Assembly: GCF_000424465.1 (NCBI RefSeq)
Contig: NZ_AUJY01000002.1
Span: forward strand, 124,001 to 188,000
Reading direction: 5' to 3'
DNA length: 64,000 bases
From: Butyrivibrio hungatei NK4A153
GTDB taxonomy: Bacteria > Bacillota > Clostridia > Lachnospirales > Lachnospiraceae
Shown in pieces: positions 36,704 to 44,822 of this stretch. The notes beneath the pieces are model-generated. The model was not told the origin of the DNA and ran no database searches. It was given only the letters and a program-made list of their open reading frames with translations. A program made the position numbers and the translations under genes. Numbering within the stretch: position 1 is the first letter of the stretch; every line of letters begins with the position of its first letter.

Positions 36704-37417
36704 ATGAAGAAAAGATTATTATCTACAGGTGCGATGGCCATCACTGCTTTAGTGACAGTTCCGTTAGTTTATTGTTTCGGTTCTTATTTCGTAGATAAAA
36801 CCGACAAAAACACTGATGACCTTGAAGTGGTATCAGAGTATTCGGATTCTGTTAAAATGGAGTCATCATATTGTGGAGGATTTGATTGGTGGAATTTCCA
36901 GCCACCGGTAAAGCCGGAATGTACACCGAAGCCTGAGTGCACACCTAAACCGGAATGTACACCGAAGCCTGAGTGCACACCTAAGCCGGAATGTACACCA
37001 AAGCCTGAGTGTACGCCTAAGCCGGAATGTACACCGAAGCCTGAGTGCACACCAAAGCCTGAGTGCACACCCACACCAGTTTGTACGCCCACACCTACAC
37101 CGGAGCCTACACCCGCACCGGTATGCGAGCCTACACCTGCACCTACACCAGCTCCTGCGCCGGTTTGTGAACCTACACCAGCGCCTGCACCGGAGCCAAC
37201 ACCTGAACCTGAACATCATGAAGACAATGATAATCATGATAATGATTCAGATTCTACACCGGAGCCTACACCCGCACCGGTTGTAACACCACAGCCACAG
37301 CCTCAGCCTGTCAATGACACACCCGAGGTTAAGGGCGCTTCAAAGCCTAATGTGAAGGGTGCATATAAGCCTAATATGAAAGGTGCATATAAACCAAACG
37401 TATCTACATCAAAGTAA
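36704..37417 (+). CDS. Secreted or anchored Cys/Pro-rich repeat protein, (KPECTP)9
   Basis: A 237-residue protein with an N-terminal hydrophobic segment (about 8-28, signal or anchor). From about residue 70 it has nine KPECTP hexapeptides in a row, encoded by alternating 18-base variants, then TPVCTP and longer Pro/Thr/Ala-rich repeats with occasional VCEP. A His/Asp-rich stretch (EHHEDNDNHDNDSDS) follows, and the tail carries three KGAxKPNx repeats. Twelve or so cysteines spaced six apart in a proline-rich rod could form disulfides or bind metal. No known domain; a cell-surface or wall-spanning role is inferred. Confidence 0.75.
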   Translation: MKKRLLSTGAMAITALVTVPLVYCFGSYFVDKTDKNTDDLEVVSEYSDSVKMESSYCGGFDWWNFQPPVKPECTPKPECTPKPECTPKPECTPKPECTPKPECTPKPECTPKPECTPKPECTPTPVCTPTPTPEPTPAPVCEPTPAPTPAPAPVCEPTPAPAPEPTPEPEHHEDNDNHDNDSDSTPEPTPAPVVTPQPQPQPVNDTPEVKGASKPNVKGAYKPNMKGAYKPNVSTSK

Positions 37418-37451
37418 TACAAAGTATTTTTTAGCATTTTAATATTTAATG

Positions 37452-37482
37452 AACCCTGTCCGATTTTCGGGCAGGGTTTTTC
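37452..37482. terminator. Terminator after the KPECTP protein gene
   Basis: AACCCTGTCCG (37452-37462) pairs with CGGGCAGGGTT (37468-37478) with one mismatch across ATTTT, followed by TTTCG. It lies between convergent genes and may serve both. Confidence 0.85.
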
Positions 37483-37531
37483 GATTCTTATGAATCATGT
37501 TGAGACAATGTACCGGGCTGGTTAGTTTTAC

Positions 37532-38809
37532 TTACGCAAGTGCATTCTTGATGTCGGCGATAAGATCTTCTTTATCTTCAAGACCGCAAGACATACGTAC
37601 GAGACCTGCAGGGATTCCTGCTGCTTCAAGCTGCTCGTCTGTGAGCTGTCTGTGTGTTGAGGTTGCGGGATTGAGGCAACAAGTGCGTGCATCGGCAACG
37701 TGAGTCTCGATAGCTGCAAGTTTAAGTTTTTTCATGAAGCTCTCAGCAGCGGCTCTTCCGCCTTTGAGCTCGAATGATACGACACCGCATCCGCCGTTTG
37801 GAAGATATTTCTTTGCGAGTTCGTAGTACTTGTCAGTTTCAAGTCCGGGATAGCTTACTTTTTCTACCTGAGGCTGCTCCTGAAGGAATTTTGCAACAGC
37901 AAGTCCGTTCTCTACGTGCTTAGGCATACGAACGTGAAGTGATTCAAGTCCGAGGTTAAGAATGAATGCATTCTGAGGTGACTGGATGCAACCAAAGTCA
38001 CGCATGAGTTGTGCTGTACACTTTGTTATGAAAGCACCTTCCTGTCCGAATTTCTCAGCATATACAATTCCGTGATATGAATCATCGGGCTGTGTAAGTC
38101 CGGGGAATTTGTCGGCATGAGCCATCCAGTCGAACTTACCTGAATCAACGATAGCACCACCAACGGCTGCTCCGTGTCCATCCATATATTTTGTTGTTGA
38201 ATGAGTTACGATATCTGCACCCCACTCAATGGGTCTGCAATTAACAGGAGTCGGGAATGTATTGTCTACAACAAGAGGAACACCGTGTCTGTGTGCTGCG
38301 TTTGCAAATTTCTCAATATCAAGAACGGTAAGAGCGGGGTTAGCGATTGTTTCGCCAAATACGGCTCTTGTGTTGTCCTTAAATGCTGCATCAAGTTCTT
38401 CATCGCTTGCATCGGGAGATACGAAAGTAACTTCGATTCCCATTTTAGCCATAGTCACGGCGATGAGATTAAATGTTCCGCCGTAGATGGAAGATGAGGC
38501 AACAATGTGACTTCCACATTCACATATATTAAATAACGCAAAGAAGTTAGCGGCCTGGCCTGAAGATGTGAGCATTGCGGCACATCCGCCTTCAAGAGCT
38601 GCGATTTTTGCCGCAACATGGTCATTTGTGGGGTTCTGGAGTCTTGTATAGAAGTAGCCCGAAGCTTCAAGGTCAAAGAGCTTACCCATGTCCTCACTTG
38701 TATCATATTTAAAGGTTGTAGACTGAATAATAGGTATCTGACGGGGCTCTCCGTTGCCCGGGGTATAGCCTGCCTGTACGCATCTGGTTCCGATCTTTTG
38801 CTGGTCCAT
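37532..38809 (-). CDS. O-acetylhomoserine sulfhydrylase family protein, second copy
   Basis: A 425-residue PLP enzyme of the Cys/Met metabolism family, paralogue of the protein at 17283. PLP lysine K207 in THSTTKYMDGHG; QSTTFKYDTSED, RLQNPTNDHVAAKIAALEGG and DNTFPTPV are landmarks. It differs clearly from the first copy, so it may prefer another substrate (O-acetylserine, or gamma-elimination of methionine/homocysteine); this cannot be resolved here. Monocistronic on the minus strand, with AGGAGGATATT before the ATG. Confidence 0.88.
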   Translation of the reverse strand: MDQQKIGTRCVQAGYTPGNGEPRQIPIIQSTTFKYDTSEDMGKLFDLEASGYFYTRLQNPTNDHVAAKIAALEGGCAAMLTSSGQAANFFALFNICECGSHIVASSSIYGGTFNLIAVTMAKMGIEVTFVSPDASDEELDAAFKDNTRAVFGETIANPALTVLDIEKFANAAHRHGVPLVVDNTFPTPVNCRPIEWGADIVTHSTTKYMDGHGAAVGGAIVDSGKFDWMAHADKFPGLTQPDDSYHGIVYAEKFGQEGAFITKCTAQLMRDFGCIQSPQNAFILNLGLESLHVRMPKHVENGLAVAKFLQEQPQVEKVSYPGLETDKYYELAKKYLPNGGCGVVSFELKGGRAAAESFMKKLKLAAIETHVADARTCCLNPATSTHRQLTDEQLEAAGIPAGLVRMSCGLEDKEDLIADIKNALA

Positions 38810-38992
38810 AATATCCTCCTGAAAATGTTCAAAATAAAATCACCATATATATTACCACAATAAAGTCGTGTTTGCGATTAAACCACATGAAACCAGTTTG
38901 TAAATTATGTGAAAATATCTTTAAAATTGAAGCAACCATGCGATTATGGTACCATATTATTGTACGAAGCCAGTGTACATGCGGTTTTTTAA

Positions 38993-39059
38993 GTGTGCTG
39001 TCTTGTTGGGATTTAGAATTTTTATTGATTTATCATTAAAAATCAACAAGACAGCACAC
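38993..39059. repeat. 67-bp hairpin with a perfect 16-bp stem
   Basis: GTGTGCTGTCTTGTTG (38993-39008) pairs exactly with CAACAAGACAGCACAC (39044-39059). GATTT/AAATC inside may extend it. It sits between two divergent genes, so it is not an ordinary terminator. It and the hairpin at 39314 bracket the small lipoprotein gene. Confidence 0.8.
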
Positions 39060-39102
39060 AAGGGGACAAATTCACGATTTCAGATTTGACAGGGATACGA
39101 AT

Positions 39103-39309
39103 ATGATTAAAAGAGTTTTACCATTAGTAATAGTACTTTCATTATGCCTGACCGGATGCGGCAGGATCAGCCTTGTTTCAGAAAGAAAAGCACCTGAAAA
39201 GCCGAAAAGACTTATTGTTTTGGTAAAAGAGCGTGACAATTCAAAAGCTTCTGAGGCTGAGTCAACAATCGTTGCAGAGTACGACGATTCTGAAGATTCT
39301 GAAGAATAA
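39103..39309 (+). CDS. Small lipoprotein, 68 residues
   Basis: A 68-residue protein with a signal peptide and lipobox CLTGC (Cys19), then about 50 residues: a basic stretch (ERKAPEKPKRL) and a very acidic tail (EYDDSEDSEE). No domain. The ribosome site is weak (CAGGGA about ten bases before ATG). Mature protein would be a short charged tail on the membrane outer face. Function unknown. Confidence 0.6.
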   Translation: MIKRVLPLVIVLSLCLTGCGRISLVSERKAPEKPKRLIVLVKERDNSKASEAESTIVAEYDDSEDSEE

Positions 39310-39313
39310 TAAT

Positions 39314-39375
39314 AAGGACATTTCATTCTTTTTTCAAAGTCTGTACAGACGATTAGAGAAGAATGAAATGTCCTT
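39314..39375. terminator. Bidirectional terminator between the small lipoprotein and nadE
   Basis: AAGGACATTTCATTCTT (39314-39330) pairs perfectly with AAGAATGAAATGTCCTT (39359-39375), a 17-bp stem, followed by ACTTTTTATA on the plus side. It lies between convergent genes. Confidence 0.85.
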
Positions 39376-39395
39376 ACTTTTTATATTATTTCATT

Positions 39396-40145
39396 TTATT
39401 TTTTGTACATAGGAATAGTCTTAAGCTTGTGAAGGTTTATGTTGTGGAGACGGTCAATCTTTTCTCTGACTGCGTCGTCTTCGCAAACTCCCGTAATTAT
39501 GTATTTATCAAGAGTATCATAAGTAAATCCAAGCTTGTCTTCATCAGAGAGTCCGCATAATCCGTCCGAAGGAGTCTTGTGAATGAGTTCCTTTGGAAGT
39601 CCCAATGCATCTCCGATCATGCGCATTTCTGATACAAGAAAATCTGAGCAGGGGCTGAAATCACCTGCGGCATCACCGTACTTTGTTGAATATCCGACGT
39701 AGTCCTCAGACTTATTGCATGTATTTGCAACGCGGCCACCGTTTGGAAGTGACTGTGCGATAGCATACAGTGTTGTCATACGGATTCTCGGAGGTGTGTT
39801 GATGTTTGCATCATTTGACAGGGTTATTCCGGCTTCTTCGAGAGCTTTTTTCTCTCCGTCGACAGCGGGAGCGATGTTTACCGTGTATGTCTTGATATCG
39901 AGAAGCTCGGCGATTTTACGGGAATCGGCGATATCTTTCTGTTCACCGTTTGGCATCATAACGCCTACAACTCTGTCTTTGCCGAGGGCTTTAACAAGGA
40001 GTGCGGCAACGATTGTAGAGTCTTTACCGCCTGAGAGGCCGATAACGGCACTTGCGGTCTTTCCGTTTTTGTCAAACCATTCGCATATCCATTTTGTGAT
40101 CTTTTCAATCTGTTCGTTCGGATCTATCTTAACTAAGTTTTCCAT
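39396..40145 (-). CDS. nadE: NAD+ synthase, ammonia-type
   Basis: A 249-residue enzyme adding the amide to nicotinate adenine dinucleotide with ATP and ammonia, the last step of NAD synthesis. The PP-loop is GLSGGKDSTI with SGGKDS at 38-43; NTCNKSEDYVGYSTKYGD and HKTPSDGL are family landmarks. It lacks the N-terminal glutaminase domain, so free ammonia is the likely donor. Three bases separate its start from the pncB stop; it is the last gene of the NAD salvage operon. Confidence 0.94.
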   Translation of the reverse strand: MENLVKIDPNEQIEKITKWICEWFDKNGKTASAVIGLSGGKDSTIVAALLVKALGKDRVVGVMMPNGEQKDIADSRKIAELLDIKTYTVNIAPAVDGEKKALEEAGITLSNDANINTPPRIRMTTLYAIAQSLPNGGRVANTCNKSEDYVGYSTKYGDAAGDFSPCSDFLVSEMRMIGDALGLPKELIHKTPSDGLCGLSDEDKLGFTYDTLDKYIITGVCEDDAVREKIDRLHNINLHKLKTIPMYKK

Positions 40146-40148
40146 AAT

Positions 40149-41354
40149 TCATACCTTCTCGTGAGTCATTCTCCAGTCGATACATCTCTGAAGATAATCA
40201 ACATAATCGGGGTTCTTGCACATTCCTTTACCTTCAACGTCAGAGATCTTTGCAACATCCTGTCCGTTACATGCGGTTGTCTTCATAACGATGTTGAGCG
40301 CGGGAACCTTTGTGTCGTTTGCGATGTATGTTCCGATGCCGAAAGCAACTTTTGCTTTTCCTTTGAAGTGAGCGTTGATGTCGTTTGCACGCTTGAAATC
40401 AAGGCTGTCACTGAACAGGAGAGTCTTTGTTGCAGGATCGATTCCGAGACTCTTGTAGTGATTTATCATCTTTTCACCCCATTCGATCGGGTCTCCGCTG
40501 TCGTGACGAACACCTGAGAAAAGAGTTGAATAAGTTAGCTGGAAGTCGCGAAGGAAGCAGTCTGTTGTGATCGCATCGGTAAGAGCTGTTCCGTTGAGGA
40601 TTCCGTATTCTTTTACCCAGTAGTCGAGAGCATACCAGTTGGAGTATGCGGGATTGTGTTTGTGATTGCCCTGGCCTACGCACATGATCCACTCGTGAGC
40701 CATTGTTCCTACGGGATTTACGTCGAGTTTTTTTGCTAAAAAGACATTTGAAGAACCGACAAATATTGAATTGCCGAGTTTGGAATCTTTAAGCTTTTTA
40801 ACAGCAAGCTCCTGTGCTTCGGCTGAAAGTCTTCTTCTTAATCCGAATTCGCTGAAAGCGCCGATATTGTATGTGTTATCCGAAAGAAGCTTAATCTTTT
40901 CATCAAGTTTCTCTTCGAAAGAAGCCATGAGCTCCTTGTAATCATAAGCCATTCTGAAATAAACTTCGTTTACGATGGCAAGAGTTGGAATCTCGTACAT
41001 GGATGTGTTAAGCCATGTGCCGTTTGTTTCGATGGTAAGTCCGCATTCTGCATCGGTGCCTATTGTGAAGTCTTCATATCTGGGGTGCCAGAGACGAAGG
41101 AAGTCTACGTAAGATTTTTTTATCCATGTGACTTTGGAAAGGTAATTGAGTTCGTCTTCCTTGAATGTGAGATTACAGTAAGCAAGAATCTGATTCTTGA
41201 CCTCATCCACCATCTCCTTGGTGAATTTTACATCCTTGTTCCTACACTTGAATGTCCATGTTGTAGTGTAGTCAGGGAAGTTGTGATAAATTGCCTGGCC
41301 CATTGAAAACTTGTAAAGGTCTGTTTCCAGAAGGCTTTGAATAATATTTTCCAT
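40149..41354 (-). CDS. pncB: Nicotinate phosphoribosyltransferase
   Basis: A 401-residue enzyme making nicotinate mononucleotide from nicotinate and PRPP, the entry step of the Preiss-Handler salvage route. Landmarks: LLETDLYKFSMGQAI near the N-terminus, FGLRRRLSAEAQ, PVGTMAHEWIM, and the SGVRHDSGDPIEWGEKM segment that binds substrate. Length fits the bacterial PncB form. Middle gene of the operon with the NadR-like gene upstream (29-base gap). Confidence 0.94.
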   Translation of the reverse strand: MENIIQSLLETDLYKFSMGQAIYHNFPDYTTTWTFKCRNKDVKFTKEMVDEVKNQILAYCNLTFKEDELNYLSKVTWIKKSYVDFLRLWHPRYEDFTIGTDAECGLTIETNGTWLNTSMYEIPTLAIVNEVYFRMAYDYKELMASFEEKLDEKIKLLSDNTYNIGAFSEFGLRRRLSAEAQELAVKKLKDSKLGNSIFVGSSNVFLAKKLDVNPVGTMAHEWIMCVGQGNHKHNPAYSNWYALDYWVKEYGILNGTALTDAITTDCFLRDFQLTYSTLFSGVRHDSGDPIEWGEKMINHYKSLGIDPATKTLLFSDSLDFKRANDINAHFKGKAKVAFGIGTYIANDTKVPALNIVMKTTACNGQDVAKISDVEGKGMCKNPDYVDYLQRCIDWRMTHEKV

Positions 41355-41383
41355 AATTGGCTCCTTTTTTGTATTCTAATACA

Positions 41384-41902
41384 TTATTTGAGTTTTCCCG
41401 CTGATCTTAGGTATTCGAGAAAAACGCTGTTTATTTCGCTTTCATGTACGTTTGGATTGTTTCTTATCTCTGTTCCGGAGGTCTTTATCACCTGCCTGTC
41501 AACAAGAGTAAAAGTGTGATTGGGATATATTTCTCCCAATTTGTCGACGTATGAAGGCTCGCCCGTATACCAGGTAAAGTGTGCGCTGTCAGGACTTATG
41601 CCTGCATTGGTAAAAAGTTCGTCGCCCCAGAGCACCCAGTTTTCATGGGTAAAAGTTCCGTCGAGACCGAGTTTTTTGTCATCAATCTTAATTACAATGA
41701 CGCGGTCTTTCTCATTTTCATACATCTTTTCAACAAGGCGTATTCTTGTCTCGAAGTCGATAAAGTCGCGGCCTCTGTCAGTCTGATAACCGCAGACGGC
41801 GAGAATGATCTTGTCATTTTCATCAAGAGCTCTTTTTATCAGGGACTCGTGCCCTTTGTGCATCGGTATGAAACATCCGAACACAATTCCAATATTTATC
41901 AT
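41384..41902 (-). CDS. NadR-like nicotinamide/nicotinate mononucleotide adenylyltransferase
   Basis: A 172-residue nucleotidyltransferase: FGCFIPMHKGHESLI near the start is the (H/T)xGH-type signature, and TSGTEIRNNP near residue 145 matches the ISxTxxR motif. It resembles the adenylyltransferase domain of NadR without its ribosylnicotinamide kinase or DNA-binding parts. With PncB and NadE downstream it likely converts the mononucleotide to the dinucleotide, filling the NadD step. First gene of the operon. Confidence 0.85.
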   Translation of the reverse strand: MINIGIVFGCFIPMHKGHESLIKRALDENDKIILAVCGYQTDRGRDFIDFETRIRLVEKMYENEKDRVIVIKIDDKKLGLDGTFTHENWVLWGDELFTNAGISPDSAHFTWYTGEPSYVDKLGEIYPNHTFTLVDRQVIKTSGTEIRNNPNVHESEINSVFLEYLRSAGKLK

Positions 41903-42029
41903 TTCATTTCCTCTTGGTATTTCGTTTTGGGTATTATATCACTTTTTTGTCAGGATTCAAAAGAAAGGTAAAAAGTATGTTAATATGTACATAGTTTATT
42001 TGATTTAGACTGGCTGAAGGAGAATATGC

Positions 42030-42923
42030 ATGAGTTCGAAAGACAGAGTGCTGGATTTTTTGGAAAAAAATAAAGAGGATTTTATCTCGGGAGAATTCAT
42101 GGCGGAGAGCCTCGGACTGTCCAGAACCGCTGTGTGGAAGGCAATAAAGGAGCTTAGAAATCAGGGATACGTGATTGAGGCGTCCAGCAAAAAAGGATAT
42201 ATTCTGGGAACATCGAACGATATAATCTCTGAGTCGGGGATTATTGCTGAGCTTTCGGCATATTCTGAAAAAGTTCCTATAGGGAAAAAAGAAAAGATTT
42301 ATAGCACGATCGTTTCATCACACGGCATGATACATATACATGAAACGCTTGATTCAACCAACAGAACCGCAAAGGAGCTGGCGATAGCGGGAGCGCCTGG
42401 CGGAACGGTGGTCATTGCCAAGAGTCAGACCTTGGGAAAAGGAAGGAGAGAGCACGAGTTCTTTTCTCCCGAGGGCGGAATTTATATGAGTATCATTCTG
42501 ACTCCCGAAATGCTTCCAAGTCTTGAACCCGACGTTATTACAGCGCTTGCGGGTGTTTCTGTTTGCAAAGCGGTGCAGGATTTATGCGGGATTATGGCGA
42601 AGATAAAGCCTGTGAACGATCTATTCGTCGATGGTAAAAAAATCTGCGGAATCCTTACAGAGTCGGGAGCCGAGTTTGATACGGGAACGGTGCAGTGGAT
42701 CGTTATCGGGATCGGTATAAACTTTGATTCCGATATGAGTCAATTTCCAAAAGACTTGCAAAGCATAGCGGGAGCGCTTTTTGAGCCCGGAAAATCTACG
42801 GTGACAAAGAACGGGCTCATCGCGAGGATTATTTATAATCTGTTTGCGCTTGCGAACGCGAATACGGATGAAATCAAGATGGAGTTTAACAACAGACTGA
42901 TTGAAAATCATATGACTTTTTAG
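42030..42923 (+). CDS. birA: Biotin protein ligase / biotin repressor, short C-terminus
   Basis: A 297-residue bifunctional protein. Residues 1-60 are a winged helix (EFMAESLGLSRTAVWKAIKE). The ligase domain shows TLGKGRREHEFFSPEGGIYMS and KPVNDLFVDGKKICGIL, the biotin and ATP-binding motifs. It uses biotin to label AccB and, as biotinyl-AMP complex, represses transport and synthesis genes. It ends soon after the catalytic domain, and the usual C-terminal SH3-like domain of about 45 residues seems to be missing; the stop lies inside a terminator stem. The adjoining bioB-bioY operator fits its repressor role. Confidence 0.9.
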   Translation: MSSKDRVLDFLEKNKEDFISGEFMAESLGLSRTAVWKAIKELRNQGYVIEASSKKGYILGTSNDIISESGIIAELSAYSEKVPIGKKEKIYSTIVSSHGMIHIHETLDSTNRTAKELAIAGAPGGTVVIAKSQTLGKGRREHEFFSPEGGIYMSIILTPEMLPSLEPDVITALAGVSVCKAVQDLCGIMAKIKPVNDLFVDGKKICGILTESGAEFDTGTVQWIVIGIGINFDSDMSQFPKDLQSIAGALFEPGKSTVTKNGLIARIIYNLFALANANTDEIKMEFNNRLIENHMTF

Positions 42924-42950
42924 AAGCGTTTTGTTCAAAAAAGTCATGAT
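42912..42950. terminator. Hairpin overlapping the birA stop codon
   Basis: ATGACTTTTT (42912-42921) pairs with AAAAAGTCAT (42938-42947). The birA stop TAG lies at the base of the left arm. Both sides have T or A runs, so it can end transcripts from birA and from the convergent bioB. Confidence 0.6.
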
Positions 42951-42991
42951 GCAAGGATTTTAGATGTATACAATCAAAAAAAATCTATGTT

Positions 42992-43951
42992 TTATTCTGC
43001 GATTTCATATCCGAGCGCGCGGATGTTCTCAAGGTCTTTTTCCAAAGAGACACCCTTTACGGTCAGCATGTCCCCTGAGATTGTGGCATTGGAGCCTGAT
43101 CTGAAAAATGATATTCCCGCATCTTCAATTATGTCTCTTCCTGCCGCAAAGCGGATCTCGGAGTGTGGAAGGATGAATTTGAAGACGGCTATGATTCTTC
43201 TTAGTTCATCTTCGGACAGATAAGGATAGGATTCCAGCGGAGTTCCTTTGATGGGCTTTAACATGTTGATAGGCACGGATTCGGGATTTACTTCTCTTAA
43301 AGCAAGTGCCATGTCAATCCTGTCTTCCCAGCTTTCTCCGACGCCGAAGATTCCTCCGCTGCAAAGTTCAAGTCCTGCTTCATGGACAAGTTTCATTACT
43401 TTTATTTTTTCATCGGTAGTATGCGTAGTACATAACTTTCCAAAGTATGAGGGGCTTGTTTCAATATTGTTATGCACGCGTTTAACGCCGGCTTTCTTTA
43501 ATTCTTCCAAATCTTCTTTTGATAAAAGCCCCAGAGATACGCAGGGGATAAGGTTTGTCTCCGATACTATTCCTCTTACGTTTTCACATATTTGCGCAAG
43601 TTCTTCACGGCTTACTTTTCTTCCCGATGAAACCTGGCAGTAGTGTGTTATTCCGGTTTTGTTACGCTTCTTTGCGTCAGCGACAACGTAATCTGTATTC
43701 CTGACTTTATATTCGGGGATATCTGCATTTGAACAGCTCGACTGAGCGCAGAATTTACAGTTCTCTGGACAACGTCCGCCTTTTACACTCATGATGGCGC
43801 ACATATCAAAATTGTTTCCGTTATTCTTTTTTCTTATCTCATCTGCGGCAGAAGCGAGTTCTTCGAGGTTTGCGTCTACAAGAAAAAGAGCTTCTTCTTT
43901 TGTAATACTTTTATCGTTTAATACTTTCTCTTTTAATTCATTTACAGTCAT
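42992..43951 (-). CDS. bioB: Biotin synthase
   Basis: A 319-residue radical SAM enzyme inserting sulfur into dethiobiotin. The [4Fe-4S] motif is C61, C65, C68 in GRCPENCKFCAQSS. Other landmarks: YCQVSSGRKVSREEL, VHNNIETSPSYFGKLCTTHT and FAAGRDIIEDAG. No other biotin genes (bioA, D, F) are near, so the cell may use imported dethiobiotin or have those genes elsewhere. It is divergent from bioY, with one operator between them. Confidence 0.94.
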   Translation of the reverse strand: MTVNELKEKVLNDKSITKEEALFLVDANLEELASAADEIRKKNNGNNFDMCAIMSVKGGRCPENCKFCAQSSCSNADIPEYKVRNTDYVVADAKKRNKTGITHYCQVSSGRKVSREELAQICENVRGIVSETNLIPCVSLGLLSKEDLEELKKAGVKRVHNNIETSPSYFGKLCTTHTTDEKIKVMKLVHEAGLELCSGGIFGVGESWEDRIDMALALREVNPESVPINMLKPIKGTPLESYPYLSEDELRRIIAVFKFILPHSEIRFAAGRDIIEDAGISFFRSGSNATISGDMLTVKGVSLEKDLENIRALGYEIAE

Positions 43952-44038
43952 AGTTTATCTCTCCCGTTAGTGTTGCGAATAATTGCAAATGTCATGAAAG
44001 CATTATGCCATTGTGGTTATGCTTACCAATTGAATTTT

Positions 44039-44113
44039 AGTATAAGCGATAAAAAGATATTGTCAACCAATTAATTTAAAGAGGTTGACAATGAGAATAC
44101 AGGAATATATACT
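44039..44113. promoter_or_regulatory. BirA operator with divergent promoters for bioB and bioY
   Basis: ATTGTCAACC (44059-44068) and GGTTGACAAT (44083-44092) form a perfect 10-bp inverted repeat with a 14-base spacer, matching the known BirA box pattern. On the plus strand TTGACA (44085-44090) and TATACT (44108-44113) are spaced 17 bases. On the minus strand TTGACA (complement of 44061-44066) and TATACT (complement of 44039-44044) are spaced 16. Each operator arm thus contains one -35 box, so one bound BirA dimer should shut both promoters. Confidence 0.9.
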
Positions 44114-44202
44114 TCCTAAGGTACGTGTTTATAAATGTATTTTTTGAAAAAGATAAATCATAGGAAAAAACAATATCAGACAGAATGAAAGAAGGACAAA
44201 TC

Positions 44203-44739
44203 ATGAACGAGCAGAGTAATAAGACCAAAAGACTTGTAGTAAGTGCGCTTTTTGCAGCACTTTTATGTATAGGCGCATATATCAGTGTTCCGCTTCCGAT
44301 TCCCGGAGCACCGCATATAACTATGATAAACTTTGTGCTTTTGCTTATCGCTTTGTTATTTAGCGTCGGAGAGTCATTTTTGATCGTTACGGTATGGATG
44401 CTTCTTGGAGTTGTAGGCATTCCGGTATTCATAGGAGGAAAGGGTGGCATAGGCTATCTCATTCAGCCATGGGGAGCTTATACATGGGCGTTTATTGTTG
44501 TAGCGGTACTTATTCCACTTATCCGCGGAAAAGCCTACAATCGAATCAGATATACCGTAAGCGCGGTCATTGGCGTTGTGGTCATAGATATTATCGGAAT
44601 GATCTATCTTATGGCAATGTCGCATTATGATTTGCTGACAGGCTTCACAATGGGATTTGCACCATTTATAGTTCTCGACCTTGTCAAAGCAGTCGTGGCA
44701 GCCCAGATAATACCCGCATTTAAGAAGGTTCTTAAATAA
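44203..44739 (+). CDS. bioY: Biotin transporter substrate-binding subunit
   Basis: A 178-residue membrane protein with six hydrophobic segments, the S component of an energy-coupling-factor transporter for biotin. ALFAALLCIGAYISVPLP at the start, PGAPHITMINF, GGKGGIGYLIQPWGAY (seen as GGIGYLIQPWGAY) and GFAPFIVLDLVKAVVAA are typical of BioY. It needs the shared EcfA/EcfT module, not encoded here. The ATG at 44203 follows AGAAGGA; an ATG six codons upstream is less likely. Controlled by the BirA operator. Confidence 0.93.
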   Translation: MNEQSNKTKRLVVSALFAALLCIGAYISVPLPIPGAPHITMINFVLLLIALLFSVGESFLIVTVWMLLGVVGIPVFIGGKGGIGYLIQPWGAYTWAFIVVAVLIPLIRGKAYNRIRYTVSAVIGVVVIDIIGMIYLMAMSHYDLLTGFTMGFAPFIVLDLVKAVVAAQIIPAFKKVLK

Positions 44740-44822
44740 GCGGAGTTGTTGCGCCGGCAGCTTTGGAGCAGATCTTTTCACTAAACGGCATGAAATGCTC
44801 CTACTTATAATAAGTTTTTTAT

